Below the pieces are notes generated by a model, which worked only from the letters and a program-made list of their open reading frames with translations, was not told where the DNA came from and made no database searches. Positions 45,301 to 52,969 of a stretch of 64,000 bases of DNA are shown here, one piece after another. The DNA is from Planctomycetota bacterium (GTDB lineage: Bacteria > Planctomycetota > GCA-002687715 > DRQF01). The position numbers and the translations under genes are program-made. Location of the stretch: the NCBI GenBank assembly GCA_020639295.1, contig JACKGY010000007.1:1-64000 (forward strand). The letters run 5' to 3'. Each line of letters begins with the position of its first letter. Within the stretch, counting starts at the first letter, position 1.

Positions 45301-45552
45301 GAGGGTTACCTCGACCTCGACGGACGTCGCCGTGGCGGCATTGATCACGTTCTCGGGGTTGCGTGTAACGACCTCGCCGATCCCCGCACCAACCGGCGCG
45401 GAGAGGGTCGAGCCGCCGCTCGAACCGCCGGACCCGCCGCAAGCGGCGAGAACGGACAAGGTGACGATCGCGAGCAGCGCGACGACGAGCGATGTGCCCG
45501 TCCGCCTGCCGCGGTTGGCAGAAATGCCAGGGTAGCTGGTGTGGTCCTTCAT
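39388..45552 (-). CDS. Giant Ig-like repeat / FG-GAP / ASPIC lipoprotein
   Basis: 2054 residues from ATG 45552, with GGAAGGG just upstream and lipobox LAAC. Residues about 50-1575 are roughly thirteen Ig-like repeats near 100-110 residues, each with INSANxSxVxV, DGSxxVT, SALADGxVTVTV and a closing TKDxTAPA. Then seven FG-GAP/VCBS-type calcium loops of the form DFDNDGDLDLFVG, and a C-terminal ASPIC/UnbV domain ending LTNYTVSV. It should be a long surface stalk carrying a beta-propeller, probably for adhesion or matrix binding. It has its own hairpin terminator. Confidence 0.88.
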   Translation of the reverse strand: MKDHTSYPGISANRGRRTGTSLVVALLAIVTLSVLAACGGSGGSSGGSTLSAPVGAGIGEVVTRNPENVINAATATSVEVEVTLDSSVKPGDLVTVRLSDGVTEAEASAPAVAGSTITVGPIDASILADGPIELIVTMSNSSGSLDTSYGDVLFKDTVPPALPTAFELVAGAGNAANTVNLSNVAAADFAVSFDSSASAQDLVSILANDGTVLVTSPAANVQPSGTVTVSGVDLSALMDGNLTVDAEIVDPAANVTSFQILVGKDTAVPAILLVRVETDPGQPANTVTSANHADATVQVAVDSTAVTGDQVGLAVIDSNGGRVLGASQPAPVGGGSLYFGGLNLEALFDGSLTLEVTITDLGGNTVVDSSHTAMKVAQPTGIEGAWVAAGDLNAQNVINVGNGGKVYVDVISTVFQDGRGEQISAIFQDDNGLQVTSTPVDTEQGQDHMTLGPIDTSALADGGYLLFIRISDASGNVVLSTGTPGICDQTGPGAVAAFGIPVTGSGPADTVNSANQSNVELRFVLPTDADDLACELTVSDGVSDFVSNFTQPASASNQITSFLDLSAFADGPISFSLVITDPVGNTRYATGRPATKDTVAVLPASARVAHTSSNPADFINIASESNVRVDLSLSAASTSADRYQVIIQDGSASVASAYQNGAPNATLSFTGLNATALAEGTVNVYVRVVDAAGNQDYQLLATATKDVTAPVSGSAFVAAGAHNPMNVINSENVTATLVTVSLPNSVDPADLVMVVFTDGVNYVASEPTLATRGSSTHVVDTSVLSEGQVSLTVQLNDRAGNVTSNAGAKILKDLNVVQPTAAAVAAGNDNAADVINGYNVSSVQIQVTMPATADGSERLEVTLSDGSASLTSTAQAVPAGGGVITFSMDASGLADGSISLLARSYEVASGNSALTAGTPATKDATAPAMVDSVVIPAQGSAPMGWVNGSTFSATDIDLSYSTQFDGSEQVTCTLVGAGGASLALGSFTPNTTGTVVNFSSLDLSAFADGSLSMTVAIVDPAGNRNEQSFPLGAKDSVAPESIGTLTMVDPHGVTQSVINADYVTGVIMVAAYESGQGEGDQARLSFSDGSLTVTPALVAYDPMASAWRFGVYDLSGLADGTITITGTITDPAGNSVTFAGGSQFKDATAPAAAVSANVVAGAQNGTDEINSSSVTAVSVDVALGASSVGDEQVRVRLSDGSTTVTSPWRHATDGVGVLTFGPADCSAFADGNVTVTVELRDPSDNTTLTAGTVATKDTTIVTASAASIPAAPGNLVNRISSANASSVQVDVTIPATADGSEMASVTLSDGSNPDVTDGPQAVSMGGGSMSFSGLDCSGLADGSVTVTVTITDGHGNSSQATLLTATKDVAAPAQPTAAKVVATMNNADHYINAASETAVSVELTFPVGSNADDVATVTLDDGSASVTGQINAPAGGGTVTVTGINSSTLGETTITVSVDMVDGAGNTSGPFAGSSATKDVTAPASPVVDPVTSPWAAASQVLTGTNDANTDVVITGGAAQATAASDAGGHFAVTVTLTASTTNSLTVVARDAAGNTSGSVTADYAMAALDILQDATAPAAPFSDVTVAAGLGSTGAADGGAFADFDNDGDLDLFVGQAGAGIMYQYDSMTGTYTDVTGSLGVVFAGDRCAVWGDYDNDGDKDLLTVDSTAGTKLYRNDIVGLGTMTFTDDTVAEGAGIAVTTLTQAFWLDHDNDGWLDFIVLDATMNNNYLMSNQRGAGIPANSFLQDASTGVDASVAASRLGAVADFDVDGDVDLIIGDNTPGLFYRDDGATYTDIAGATSNVTFDHSAGGRGIVFADYDNDGDFDVFIARGGASSVNQLWRNDGGSSFTEVAALAGIDTDVAAHDVCFGDLDNDGILDLYVGSDTGNKLYMGVGDTNMDNVWEFVEVASDLGVGVDDANDADLVQMADIDDDGDLDLFVGNEGAADVLYLNGLDNVRFLKVRVSGQGAGLGTSSTDALGAVVILKDATNAIVATREISGGRGVGSQDCAEVHFGGITPSQSYTVEVHFVSGNMQTATVTPKALTNYTVSVSE

Positions 45553-46082
45553 TACCCTTCCTCGGTTGCAGCCTCTAACAGGTAGCGCGTGACGTCTCCG
45601 CGGCGATCTTCCGGGTGGTCCTCCTCTTTGCGGGACCGCCCTCGCCAACGCCGCGCGGAATGCCATCGTCAGCACGGCTGATCGGTAAATCCCCGAGGCT
45701 CTCTTGAGGGCTCCCTCGACCTCCGGCGGATTGTTGTGGTATGGAGGTCGGGGCTCGGACCCGGTAGCCCCGTGCCGGGCCGCCACGGTGACTGGAAAGC
45801 AAATTGAGGAAAGGACTTGTGACCTCTTGACCAAGGCTTCGCCAAACTGGGTCAAGATTCATGCGACGAAATGTTTTTTGCTTCGCAGCACATTTCAGCC
45901 ACGAAGTGGGAGGTCCCGGTCGTCGGCCCCGAGAATTCCGAAAGCCGGGATGCAGGAGCTTCGGGTTTTCTATCATTCCCTGGTGCCGGATGACCCCTCT
46001 CGGGGCCGGCATCACGAGTCCGATGTACCCTTGCCAATGACCATGAGGGGTCTCGTCTCCCCCCCAGGACGACGACCCGCGA
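45553..46082. other. Gene-free stretch with predicted RNA structure
   Basis: Neither strand has a convincing gene. Structures seen: an inverted repeat CTTGACC/GGTCAAG (45827-45833 with 45851-45857) containing a GGC-TTC-GCC mini-hairpin; and a bulged hairpin TGCCGG..CCCC/GGGG-CCGGCA (45984-46011). A TATCAT box (45971-45976) without a -35 partner is the only promoter-like site. A strong plus-strand terminator follows at 46083. Confidence 0.5.
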
Positions 46083-46120
46083 ACGGGGTGGCTCCTCGCC
46101 GGAGCCACCCCGTCTTTTTT
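46083..46120 (+). terminator. Strong orphan intrinsic terminator
   Basis: A 13-bp stem, ACGGGGTGGCTCC (46083-46095) with GGAGCCACCCCGT (46101-46113), loop TCGCC, is followed by CTTTTTT. On the minus strand there is no T run, so it works to the right. No plus-strand gene precedes it for more than 8 kb. Confidence 0.88.
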
Positions 46121-46224
46121 CCTCCTCATGGCGCCCCTGACGGCCGCTCCTCGACCGGTGTATGCTGTCGGATCCCCTCCGCCGGAGGGGCCCGACCCAA
46201 CCCGAGACCCGAGGAGTTAGAGCC

Positions 46225-46770
46225 ATGGAAGCCGCCTTCGACCCGGTCAGCGAGCACGAGGAGAACTACCTCGAGATGGTGCTCGACCGCGGGCGCCGCC
46301 GCGGGCTGGAGGAGAGTGGAACGCTGACCGCCCCGCTCGCCGATCTCAGCCTTCGCCCGGCGATCACGATACCGCCCGAGACCAGCCTGCGCGGCGCGGT
46401 CCGGCGGATGAAGGAGGCCGGCATCGGCTCGGTCCTGATCGAGGACGGAGGCCGTCTCACCGGCATCTTCACCGAGCGCGACCTGCTGATGCGCGTCGTG
46501 GACGAGGGTCTCGACCTGGACCGGACTCCCGTGGCCGAGGTGATGAGCCGGGAACCGCAGACCCTGCGCCTGAGCGACGCCGTCTCCTTCGCGATCAACA
46601 TGATGAGCGAAGGCGGGCTGAGACACGTGCCGGTCACCGACCAGGGCGGCCGGCCGCGCCACGTGGTTTCGGTGCGCGACCTCGCCCGCTGGCTGGCCGA
46701 CTGCCACCCGGAGCGTGTTCGCAACCTCCCACCCGAACCGGGTTTCGCCTCGTCACGGCACGGCGGCTGA
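46225..46770 (+). CDS. Tandem CBS-domain protein
   Basis: 181 residues from ATG 46225, with GAGGAG 8 bases upstream. After a 40-residue helical lead, two CBS motifs form one Bateman module: ITIPPETSLRGAVRRMKEAGIGSVLIEDGGRLTGIFTERDLL and MSREPQTLRLSDAVSFAINMMSEGGLRHVPVTDQGGRPRHVVSVRDLAR (each given only in part by its key GIxTERDL/SVRDL ends). Such modules sense adenine nucleotides. No fused effector is present. A TATGCT box lies at about 46161. Confidence 0.9.
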   Translation: MEAAFDPVSEHEENYLEMVLDRGRRRGLEESGTLTAPLADLSLRPAITIPPETSLRGAVRRMKEAGIGSVLIEDGGRLTGIFTERDLLMRVVDEGLDLDRTPVAEVMSREPQTLRLSDAVSFAINMMSEGGLRHVPVTDQGGRPRHVVSVRDLARWLADCHPERVRNLPPEPGFASSRHGG

Positions 46771-46779
46771 GGGTCGAGT

Positions 46780-47517
46780 TCAGCGCCGCGAGCGCCAGAG
46801 CGAGCCGAGGGCCAGCAGCAGGGCGGCCTCGACCCGGAGGACCCGCGGCCCCAGGGTCACGGCCTCGAAGCCCCGCTGGGCGAGCAGATCGATCTCGAAG
46901 GGGATGAAGCCGCCCTCCGGTCCGATCGCCAGCATGAAGCGCTCGGTCGCGGCGAGGCTCACCTGGTCGAGAGAAAGAGTGCCCCCCGGCTGGGCGACGA
47001 AACGGCGGGCCGGGGCCAGGTCGTCGAGCCGGTCCTCGACGAAGGGCCTGAAGAGCGGTTCGATCAGGATCTCAGGAACCCGGGTCGCGACCCCCTGCTC
47101 CAGGCCCTCCAGCAGGAGCTCACGACGCCGCCCCGGCGCCAGGATCTCGGCATCGAAGTAGCTCTTCTCCACCTTCCAGCTCCGGCAGATCACGATCCGG
47201 CCGGCTCCCATCGCCGCCAGGTCGCGGATCAATCGGGCCAGCACCTTCGGCCGCGGCAAGGCGAGGAGGACGTCGAAGACCGGGTCGGGATCGAGGCTGG
47301 GAAGTCCGGGATCGAGCTGGTGGCGGAGCCGGATGGTGGCATCCTGGCCAACCGACTCGATCCGGGCGAGTCCGGTGGGTCCGTCGGGCAATCCGATCCG
47401 CAACGAGTCACCGGGGCCGAGCCCCAGGACCTCCAGGACGTGACGGGCCCGCGCGGCGCGCAGCAGGGCCTCGCCCGGGGCGATCAGCTCGTGATCACGA
47501 AGGAGCAGCAGGTTCAT
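46780..47517 (-). CDS. rsmE: 16S rRNA (uracil1498-N3)-methyltransferase RsmE
   Basis: 245 residues. The N-terminal PUA-like part (HVLEVLGLGPGDSLRIGLPDG) is followed by a SPOUT knot: LALPRPKVLARLIRDLAAMGAGRIV, then AIGPEGGFIPFEID and TLGPRVLRVEAALLLALG, the diagnostic RsmE motifs for SAM binding. It methylates U1498 in the ribosomal decoding centre. Full length and complete. It lies 9 bases from the stop of the convergent CBS-pair gene. Confidence 0.95.
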   Translation of the reverse strand: MNLLLLRDHELIAPGEALLRAARARHVLEVLGLGPGDSLRIGLPDGPTGLARIESVGQDATIRLRHQLDPGLPSLDPDPVFDVLLALPRPKVLARLIRDLAAMGAGRIVICRSWKVEKSYFDAEILAPGRRRELLLEGLEQGVATRVPEILIEPLFRPFVEDRLDDLAPARRFVAQPGGTLSLDQVSLAATERFMLAIGPEGGFIPFEIDLLAQRGFEAVTLGPRVLRVEAALLLALGSLWRSRR

Positions 47518-47544
47518 CGCCGGACGCCGGGCCGGGGGGCCCGT

Positions 47545-48378
47545 TCAGTCGGCCCGCTGGCCGGTCGGCTCGTAGTCCTCGTCGCGACCGGAGAGGTGAC
47601 CGGCGGCGCCATGGTTGTTGTTCGCGCCACTGACCGGGATCAGCTCGGCGCTCCAGCCCTCGTAGCGACCACCGGCACCGGAGGCGAGGTCGAGCCAGCG
47701 CGGGCGGAACTCGTCGAGCACGGCGAGACCGAGCGGGCTCATGGCCGAGGCGATGACCTGCCATTCGCCGCTGCCGTTGACCTGGAGGGCGCCGATCTCC
47801 TTGATCGCGAAACCCTCGCCCTCGAGGGCCTGGGCCAGCTTGCGAGCCGAGGGTTCGTCACCGAGGACGAAACGGGGTTCGATGCTGTGGACCTCGGAAC
47901 AGTCGTCGCCACGGCGCTCGAACTCGCGCAGGATGTTGCGGTCGAGGATCTGGTGGCGGAGGTTCTCGTCGGGATAGAGGAACTCGCGGTACTCGACCCA
48001 GTCCGGGTCTTCCTCGCAGAGCACCTTGGTGGCGTGGGTCTGGATCGAGTCGAGGGCCTTGATCACCGGGTGCTCGCCCTCGGGCCGGTCCATCATGTAG
48101 AAGACCAGGGTCCGGGCCTTGCGGTGGGTGACCACCGCGACGAGGCGATTCCGATCGCCATCGAGAGCGCTCAGGATCTCGTGCTGGACGGCCACGAGGA
48201 GGGCCTCCTCCTCGGCGGTGCAGAGGCCATCCTCGGTGGGATGGTTGAGCTCCAGCCGGACATGGGCGCGGAAGGGTAGTTCGGGGTGACCGACGGTCTC
48301 GGCCTGGGCCATGTCGACGCCGACCTCGAAGGGCCAACCGTCGAGACTCGCCATGTAGTAGTCCAGGTTCGGTCGCAT
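47545..48378 (-). CDS. DUF695-RraB fusion protein
   Basis: 277 residues. Residues 1-150 resemble DUF695: DYYMASLDGWPFEVGVDMA, LVAVVTHRKARTLVFYM, VKALDSI and DPDWVEYREFLYPD. Residues about 155-240 look like the RNase E inhibitor RraB (RQILDRNILREFERRGDD, DEPSARKLAQALEGEGFAI, WQVIAS). The C-terminal 35 residues are disordered and polar. The pairing suggests a role in controlling RNA decay or stress response, but no partner is visible in the window. It starts 28 bases after the rsmE region on the same strand, upstream of it. Confidence 0.75.
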   Translation of the reverse strand: MRPNLDYYMASLDGWPFEVGVDMAQAETVGHPELPFRAHVRLELNHPTEDGLCTAEEEALLVAVQHEILSALDGDRNRLVAVVTHRKARTLVFYMMDRPEGEHPVIKALDSIQTHATKVLCEEDPDWVEYREFLYPDENLRHQILDRNILREFERRGDDCSEVHSIEPRFVLGDEPSARKLAQALEGEGFAIKEIGALQVNGSGEWQVIASAMSPLGLAVLDEFRPRWLDLASGAGGRYEGWSAELIPVSGANNNHGAAGHLSGRDEDYEPTGQRAD

Positions 48379-48621
48379 GATCCCTCAAACTCGTCTGCTC
48401 GGAGACACGCCGCTGGCGCTCGGTACCGGCCTGCCGCCGCTCCATCGTCGCTCAGGCTCACCTGATAAGAATTCGGGAGCGAGAACCCAAGAGCCGCCGC
48501 CGGTCGGCCCCGGGGCCCGGGTCCCAGGGGATTCGATCGGAGCGGGCCCTGATCCCGGCCTCCGGTTGATCGGCCGCCTCCCGCTGCTCAGAATCCGGTC
48601 GACATCTTCCCTGGAGCCCGC

Positions 48622-49749
48622 ATGAGCCCTAGCGCCCGCCATCGCGACCGCATCGTCATCGTCGGCGCCGGCCTCGCTGGCGCCGCAACCGCCTGCCACC
48701 TCGCCGCCAACGGTCATCGCGACCTCGTCATCCTGGAGAAGGAGCGGCTGCCCGGCATGCACTCGTCCGGCCGCAACGCGGCGATGATCCGCCAGGTCGT
48801 CCGCCCCACCGCGGTCGCCCGGATGGCGCGCGAGGGCGCCCGCGCCCTCGCCGAGCTGGCCGGGCCCGCGGCGGGCTTCGGCTTCGTCCAGAACGGCTCG
48901 CTCCTGCTCGGTTCGCGGGCCGGGCTCGCGGCCCTTCGCGACGAACTCGCCGGCGCCGGCGCGCTGGCTCCGGATTGCGAGCTGATCACGGGCGAGGGAC
49001 TGGCCCTGGAGGTCCAGGCCCTCGAGGGCTGCCGGGCCGAGGCCGCGCTCTGGACACCCGGCGACGGCGTGGTCGACGTCGCCGGCCTGCTCGACCACTA
49101 CCTCCGCGAGGCCAGGCGTCGCGGCGCCACCCTGATGACCGAGACCCAGTTCTTCGACGTCGTGCGCGAGGGCGACCGCATCGTGGGCGTCCAGACCAGC
49201 GCCGGCTACATCGAAGCCGGCGTCCTGGTCAACGCGGCCGGTCCCTGGGTCGGCAAGGTGGCCGAGATCGCCGGGGCCAGCCCGATCCCCTTCGCGCCGC
49301 TTCGACGCCACCTCTTCTTCACCGGCCCCCTCGACGACGTCGATCCGGCCTGGCCCTTCTGCTGGGACGTCGAGAACGACTGGTACATCCGCCCCGAGTC
49401 CGGGGGCCTCCTGCTCTGCGCCGGTGACGAGAGCCTGGTCGCGGCGGGCGAGCCGGACCTCGATCCGGCCATCACCAACCTGCTCGAGGAGAAGCTCCAG
49501 GCCCATGCTCCGGGCCTGGGCGACCTGCCCATCGCCCGGCTCTGGGCCGGGCTCAGGACCTTCAGCCCCGACCGCTCCTTCGTCATCGGCTGGGACCCGC
49601 GGCTCGAGGGCTTCTTCTGGGTGGCGGGTCTCGGCGGCCATGGCGTCACCACCTCCTGGGAGGTGGGCCGGCTCGCCGCGCGCCTGATCGGTGGCAAGGC
49701 GGAGCCCATGGCGAGTTCCTTCGCGGTCGACCGGTTCGAGGATCGTTGA
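48622..49749 (+). CDS. FAD-dependent amine/amino-acid oxidoreductase (DAO family)
   Basis: 375 residues. The dinucleotide fold GAGLAGAATACHLAANGH starts at Gly15, followed by LEKERLPGMHSSGRNAAMIRQ, which is typical of D-arginine dehydrogenase/glycine-oxidase-like DAO enzymes. VDVAGLLDHYLREARRRGA and the late GLRTFSPDRSFVIGWDP..GFFWVAGLGGHGVTTS complete the FAD fold. It should oxidise a secondary or primary amine such as a D-amino acid or sarcosine; the substrate is unresolved. GGAG precedes ATG 48622. Confidence 0.88.
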   Translation: MSPSARHRDRIVIVGAGLAGAATACHLAANGHRDLVILEKERLPGMHSSGRNAAMIRQVVRPTAVARMAREGARALAELAGPAAGFGFVQNGSLLLGSRAGLAALRDELAGAGALAPDCELITGEGLALEVQALEGCRAEAALWTPGDGVVDVAGLLDHYLREARRRGATLMTETQFFDVVREGDRIVGVQTSAGYIEAGVLVNAAGPWVGKVAEIAGASPIPFAPLRRHLFFTGPLDDVDPAWPFCWDVENDWYIRPESGGLLLCAGDESLVAAGEPDLDPAITNLLEEKLQAHAPGLGDLPIARLWAGLRTFSPDRSFVIGWDPRLEGFFWVAGLGGHGVTTSWEVGRLAARLIGGKAEPMASSFAVDRFEDR

Positions 49750-49771
49750 ACGGATCTGGCCGGGTCCGCGC

Positions 49772-50887
49772 TCAGCCGACGATCTCGACCGCGCCGTTGG
49801 CGATCAGCTCGTCCAGGATCGACCGGGCCTCGAAGCGGCTGCCCCCCACCATCTCCAGGACCTCGCCGAGGCAGCGTTCCTGGCGGAGCGCGACCATCAG
49901 GCCCTGGAACATGGCCAGGCTGTCGTCGTCCGACCAGTCGAGCGCCACGCCGGTGGACCGGAGCCGCGTCTCCGGGCGACCGAGGGGCCCGGCCTCGAGT
50001 CGGCGGTTCTCGTCGACGATCCGGGCGCAGTCCATGAGCAGCCCCATTCCGGTCATGCCCCCCAACCCGAGCGGACATTCCTCGGCCATCTCCCGGGCCT
50101 CGTCGCTCTCGACGTAGAAGAAGCGGTACTGGGCGAGATCGCCGAGGAAGAGCTGTCGGAAGGCGGAAAGGCCGGTGAGCTGGCCGAACCGGCAGGCCGC
50201 GACGCGACCACAGGCGACCAGGATGTCGGCCACGGCATCGTCGCGATCGTCGAGCAGGGTGAGGGTGCCGGCCGCCTCCTCGTTGCCGATGACGCTCTGC
50301 AGGACGACGGCCAGGTCGAAATGGGCGAGGCTGCCCTCGAGCTGTCGTTGCGCGGCCGGCGCCATGTCGGCCCGTTTGACCGCGCCCATCAGCCGACCGG
50401 CGAGGTCACGGACCAGGCGGGCGGCGATGACCGGCATCGCCTCGAGCGCCTTCATGAAGGCCGTCCCCGGGATGGTGAGCACCTGTCCGCCCTCGCGGAG
50501 GATGCCGGCGGAGCGATGCTTCCCCCCGGTGATCGCCCCGAGCAGACCGATCAGATCGCCCGGCCCGATCAGGGCCACGGCCCCCGAGCTGCCCTCGTGC
50601 TCGCGCTGGATCTCGACGATGCCGGTGACCACGGCCTGGATCGAACCGCAGTCGTCGCCCGCGGCGAAGAGCACGGCGCCGGGCGCGTAGTCCTCGACCA
50701 CGCCGAGCGATACGAAACGCTCGAGCTCGGACTTGGGTGCGCCGCCGATCAGGTCGTTGGAACGGAGGAAGGCCGTGCGCGAGCCCGCGTTGACGATCGC
50801 CCGCATCGAGGTGGTCTCGCGCGACTTGCGCGTGATGTTCTCGAGGCGATCGAGGATCAGATTGACATCGGTCGTGTTGATGGCCAT
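49772..50887 (-). CDS. Cyclic-nucleotide-binding domain protein with DUF4388/PATAN domain
   Basis: 371 residues. A cNMP-binding beta-roll lies at about residues 45-160 (VVEDYAPGAVLFAAGDDCGSI, ALIGPGDLIGLLGAITGG), although the usual phosphate-binding Arg-Ser pair is not obvious. Residues about 190-370 match DUF4388/PATAN (LEGSLAHFDLAVVLQSVIGNEEAAGTLTL, VACGRVAACRFGQLTG, ending EARSILDELIANGAVEIVG). Such proteins are cytoplasmic signalling adaptors in bacteria with gliding or two-component networks. No output enzyme is fused. It is convergent with the DAO gene. Confidence 0.82.
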   Translation of the reverse strand: MAINTTDVNLILDRLENITRKSRETTSMRAIVNAGSRTAFLRSNDLIGGAPKSELERFVSLGVVEDYAPGAVLFAAGDDCGSIQAVVTGIVEIQREHEGSSGAVALIGPGDLIGLLGAITGGKHRSAGILREGGQVLTIPGTAFMKALEAMPVIAARLVRDLAGRLMGAVKRADMAPAAQRQLEGSLAHFDLAVVLQSVIGNEEAAGTLTLLDDRDDAVADILVACGRVAACRFGQLTGLSAFRQLFLGDLAQYRFFYVESDEAREMAEECPLGLGGMTGMGLLMDCARIVDENRRLEAGPLGRPETRLRSTGVALDWSDDDSLAMFQGLMVALRQERCLGEVLEMVGGSRFEARSILDELIANGAVEIVG

Positions 50888-51029
50888 GCGACGCGATCCG
50901 GCAGGCTATGGGCAGGCCTTGCTCCGAAGCCCTGGCCCCGATCCTGCTTTCGGCAGGGACCGGTCGGATCGTGGACTGAATCCGCGGCGCAAGTTGATGC
51001 AGGGCCGGGCTTCCGGTCCGCTGCCCGCG

Positions 51030-52829
51030 TCAGTCGAGCGCCATCCACTCGAAGTAGCCGATCATCATCTCGTCGTCGGTCTGCAGGCCGAAGTAGACGT
51101 CGGTGTCCGGATTGGGATTGGCCGGATTGCCCGCGGTGTTGTCGAACCAGCCGGTCGCCCTGATCCGGGTGCCGGCGGGCACGTCATAGGGCTTCTGCAG
51201 CCGGTAGGCCTGCTGCCAGTTGAAATCGAAGTGCGGCACCCAGAGGACGCGTTCCTCCTTGCCGTCGGGGTAGAAGAGATCCATCGCGAAGGCCTGGCCG
51301 CGCGCATGCATGTGGGGCACGTAGCCGAAGATGCGGCTCTTGCTCGGGAAGGTGAACTCGGCCGGCACGACGACGTCCTTCGTCCGCGGCGGCAGGTGGA
51401 TCTCGCGGGTCGAGGCCGCGTTGCAGCGAATCGAGTACTTCGGTGGGCCGTCGCGGAACTTGAAGCCGATCCGCGGCCGGTCCCAGACCTCCTTGCCGAT
51501 CGCGTTGTAGTGGATCTGGAAGAGCAGGCGCTGGCGCTTCTTGAGCAGCTTGGCCCGGTCGGCCGGGTACTCGATCGGCTCGACCCCGGGCGAGTGGATG
51601 GCGAAGAAGCCCTGGAGGGCCAGGTGCCCGAGGAACTGGGGGTTGGAGTCGAGGTGCTCGTCGTAGTGGTAGAAGACGAGGATGTGGTGCACGACCTCCG
51701 GGTGGTCGGAACGGAGTTCGATCTTCTCGATCCACTTGTCCTCGGGGAAGTCGGTCTCGATCACCTCGTACTTGTAGGGGATGTCGCCCTCGGCGGGGAC
51801 GCGGATCTTGCGTTCGACGCTGATCACCGCGTCCGGAGTGCCGATCTTCCAGCCTTCGGTGTAGGGCAAGGGCTCGGGCGCGCCGGCGGGATCGCCTTCC
51901 GGGCAGCCGTTCTCGATCCAGTCGAGCAGGGCCTTCTTCTCGGCCTCGGGCATGCGCAGATCGTCGAGCCAGGGCCCGCCGACCTCGTCGGCGGCATACC
52001 AGGGCGGCATCAGGTTCTTCTTGAGGGTGAAGCGGATCATGCCCTTGCGCGAGGCCACGTCATCGTAGGTGACCAGCTCGAAGGGCGCGTTCTCACCCTC
52101 CCGATGACAGCGCTGGCAGTACTTCTGCATGATCCGGCTGATCCGGCCATGGAAGGTGATGCTCGGTTCCTCCTTCTTCTCGACCTCGAGCGCGAGCATG
52201 CAGCCGGGAGCGGTGGTCGCCGCCGGCTTCGGGTCGCGACCGGCCAGGATCGCGTCGAGCGCGTCGAGGGCGAAGCGGACCCGCGGCGCGTCGAGCGCGT
52301 AGCCGAGACCGTACTGGTCGTCGAGGGCCCCGCGATAGCGCAGCCGGCGCTCGGCGTCGAACAGGAAGACCTCGGTGGTCGAGGTCGCCGCCAGCTTGCG
52401 GGCGATGACCTGGCCGCGATCGGCATGGTAGAGGCCGGTCAGCTCGAAATCGGCGACCTCCCCCTTCATCATCTCGAGGGTCTCGTGGTCCATCGGATTG
52501 AGGTAGACCACCCGAAGCCGCTCCGCCTGCTCCTTCTCGAGCCGGGCCAGGGAGGGGCCGTACTTGCGACAGAGGGGACAGGTCGAGTCGCGGAGCACGA
52601 AGAGGGTCGCCTTCTTGCCGGCGTGGTCGCTCCAGCGCTGCTCCTTGCCGTCGAGGCCCTTCAGGACCATGTCCTCGAAGCGCTCGCCGAGGTGGGCCCG
52701 CGAGGCCTCCTCGCTGCTGGCCACCATGCGGCCGGACGCGTCCTCGTCGCCCTGCCCCCGGGAGCGAGGCGCGGCGGTGCCGAGGAGGACGAGGAAGGCG
52801 AGGACGAGTCGGGCGGTGGATCGGTTCAT
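51030..52829 (-). CDS. Redoxin / c-type haem / copper-monooxygenase-like fusion, secreted
   Basis: 599 residues from ATG 52829, with a signal peptide (LVLAFLVLLGTAAPRSRG). A thioredoxin-like redoxin domain follows (about 45-190, Cys pair in STCPLCRKYGP), then one haem c site in YCQRCHRE (near residue 240), then a domain like the ascorbate-dependent copper monooxygenase C-terminal region, with possible copper ligands in EVVHHILVFYH, LLFQIHYN and GYVPHMHARGQ. Fusions of this order are seen in Planctomycetota. Redox role outside the cytoplasm is likely; substrate unknown. Confidence 0.82.
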   Translation of the reverse strand: MNRSTARLVLAFLVLLGTAAPRSRGQGDEDASGRMVASSEEASRAHLGERFEDMVLKGLDGKEQRWSDHAGKKATLFVLRDSTCPLCRKYGPSLARLEKEQAERLRVVYLNPMDHETLEMMKGEVADFELTGLYHADRGQVIARKLAATSTTEVFLFDAERRLRYRGALDDQYGLGYALDAPRVRFALDALDAILAGRDPKPAATTAPGCMLALEVEKKEEPSITFHGRISRIMQKYCQRCHREGENAPFELVTYDDVASRKGMIRFTLKKNLMPPWYAADEVGGPWLDDLRMPEAEKKALLDWIENGCPEGDPAGAPEPLPYTEGWKIGTPDAVISVERKIRVPAEGDIPYKYEVIETDFPEDKWIEKIELRSDHPEVVHHILVFYHYDEHLDSNPQFLGHLALQGFFAIHSPGVEPIEYPADRAKLLKKRQRLLFQIHYNAIGKEVWDRPRIGFKFRDGPPKYSIRCNAASTREIHLPPRTKDVVVPAEFTFPSKSRIFGYVPHMHARGQAFAMDLFYPDGKEERVLWVPHFDFNWQQAYRLQKPYDVPAGTRIRATGWFDNTAGNPANPNPDTDVYFGLQTDDEMMIGYFEWMALD

Positions 52830-52969
52830 GCTTCGGGTCCGGCAGTCCAGGTGAGCTACCCTTTTACCAAGCGAGCGGCGCGCGAGTCCCCGACCGGGAA
52901 AGAACTGCGACGATTCGTCCGCGACGGCAAGCAACCGGCGGCGCGCGCCATGGTGACCGGCGCAACCGG

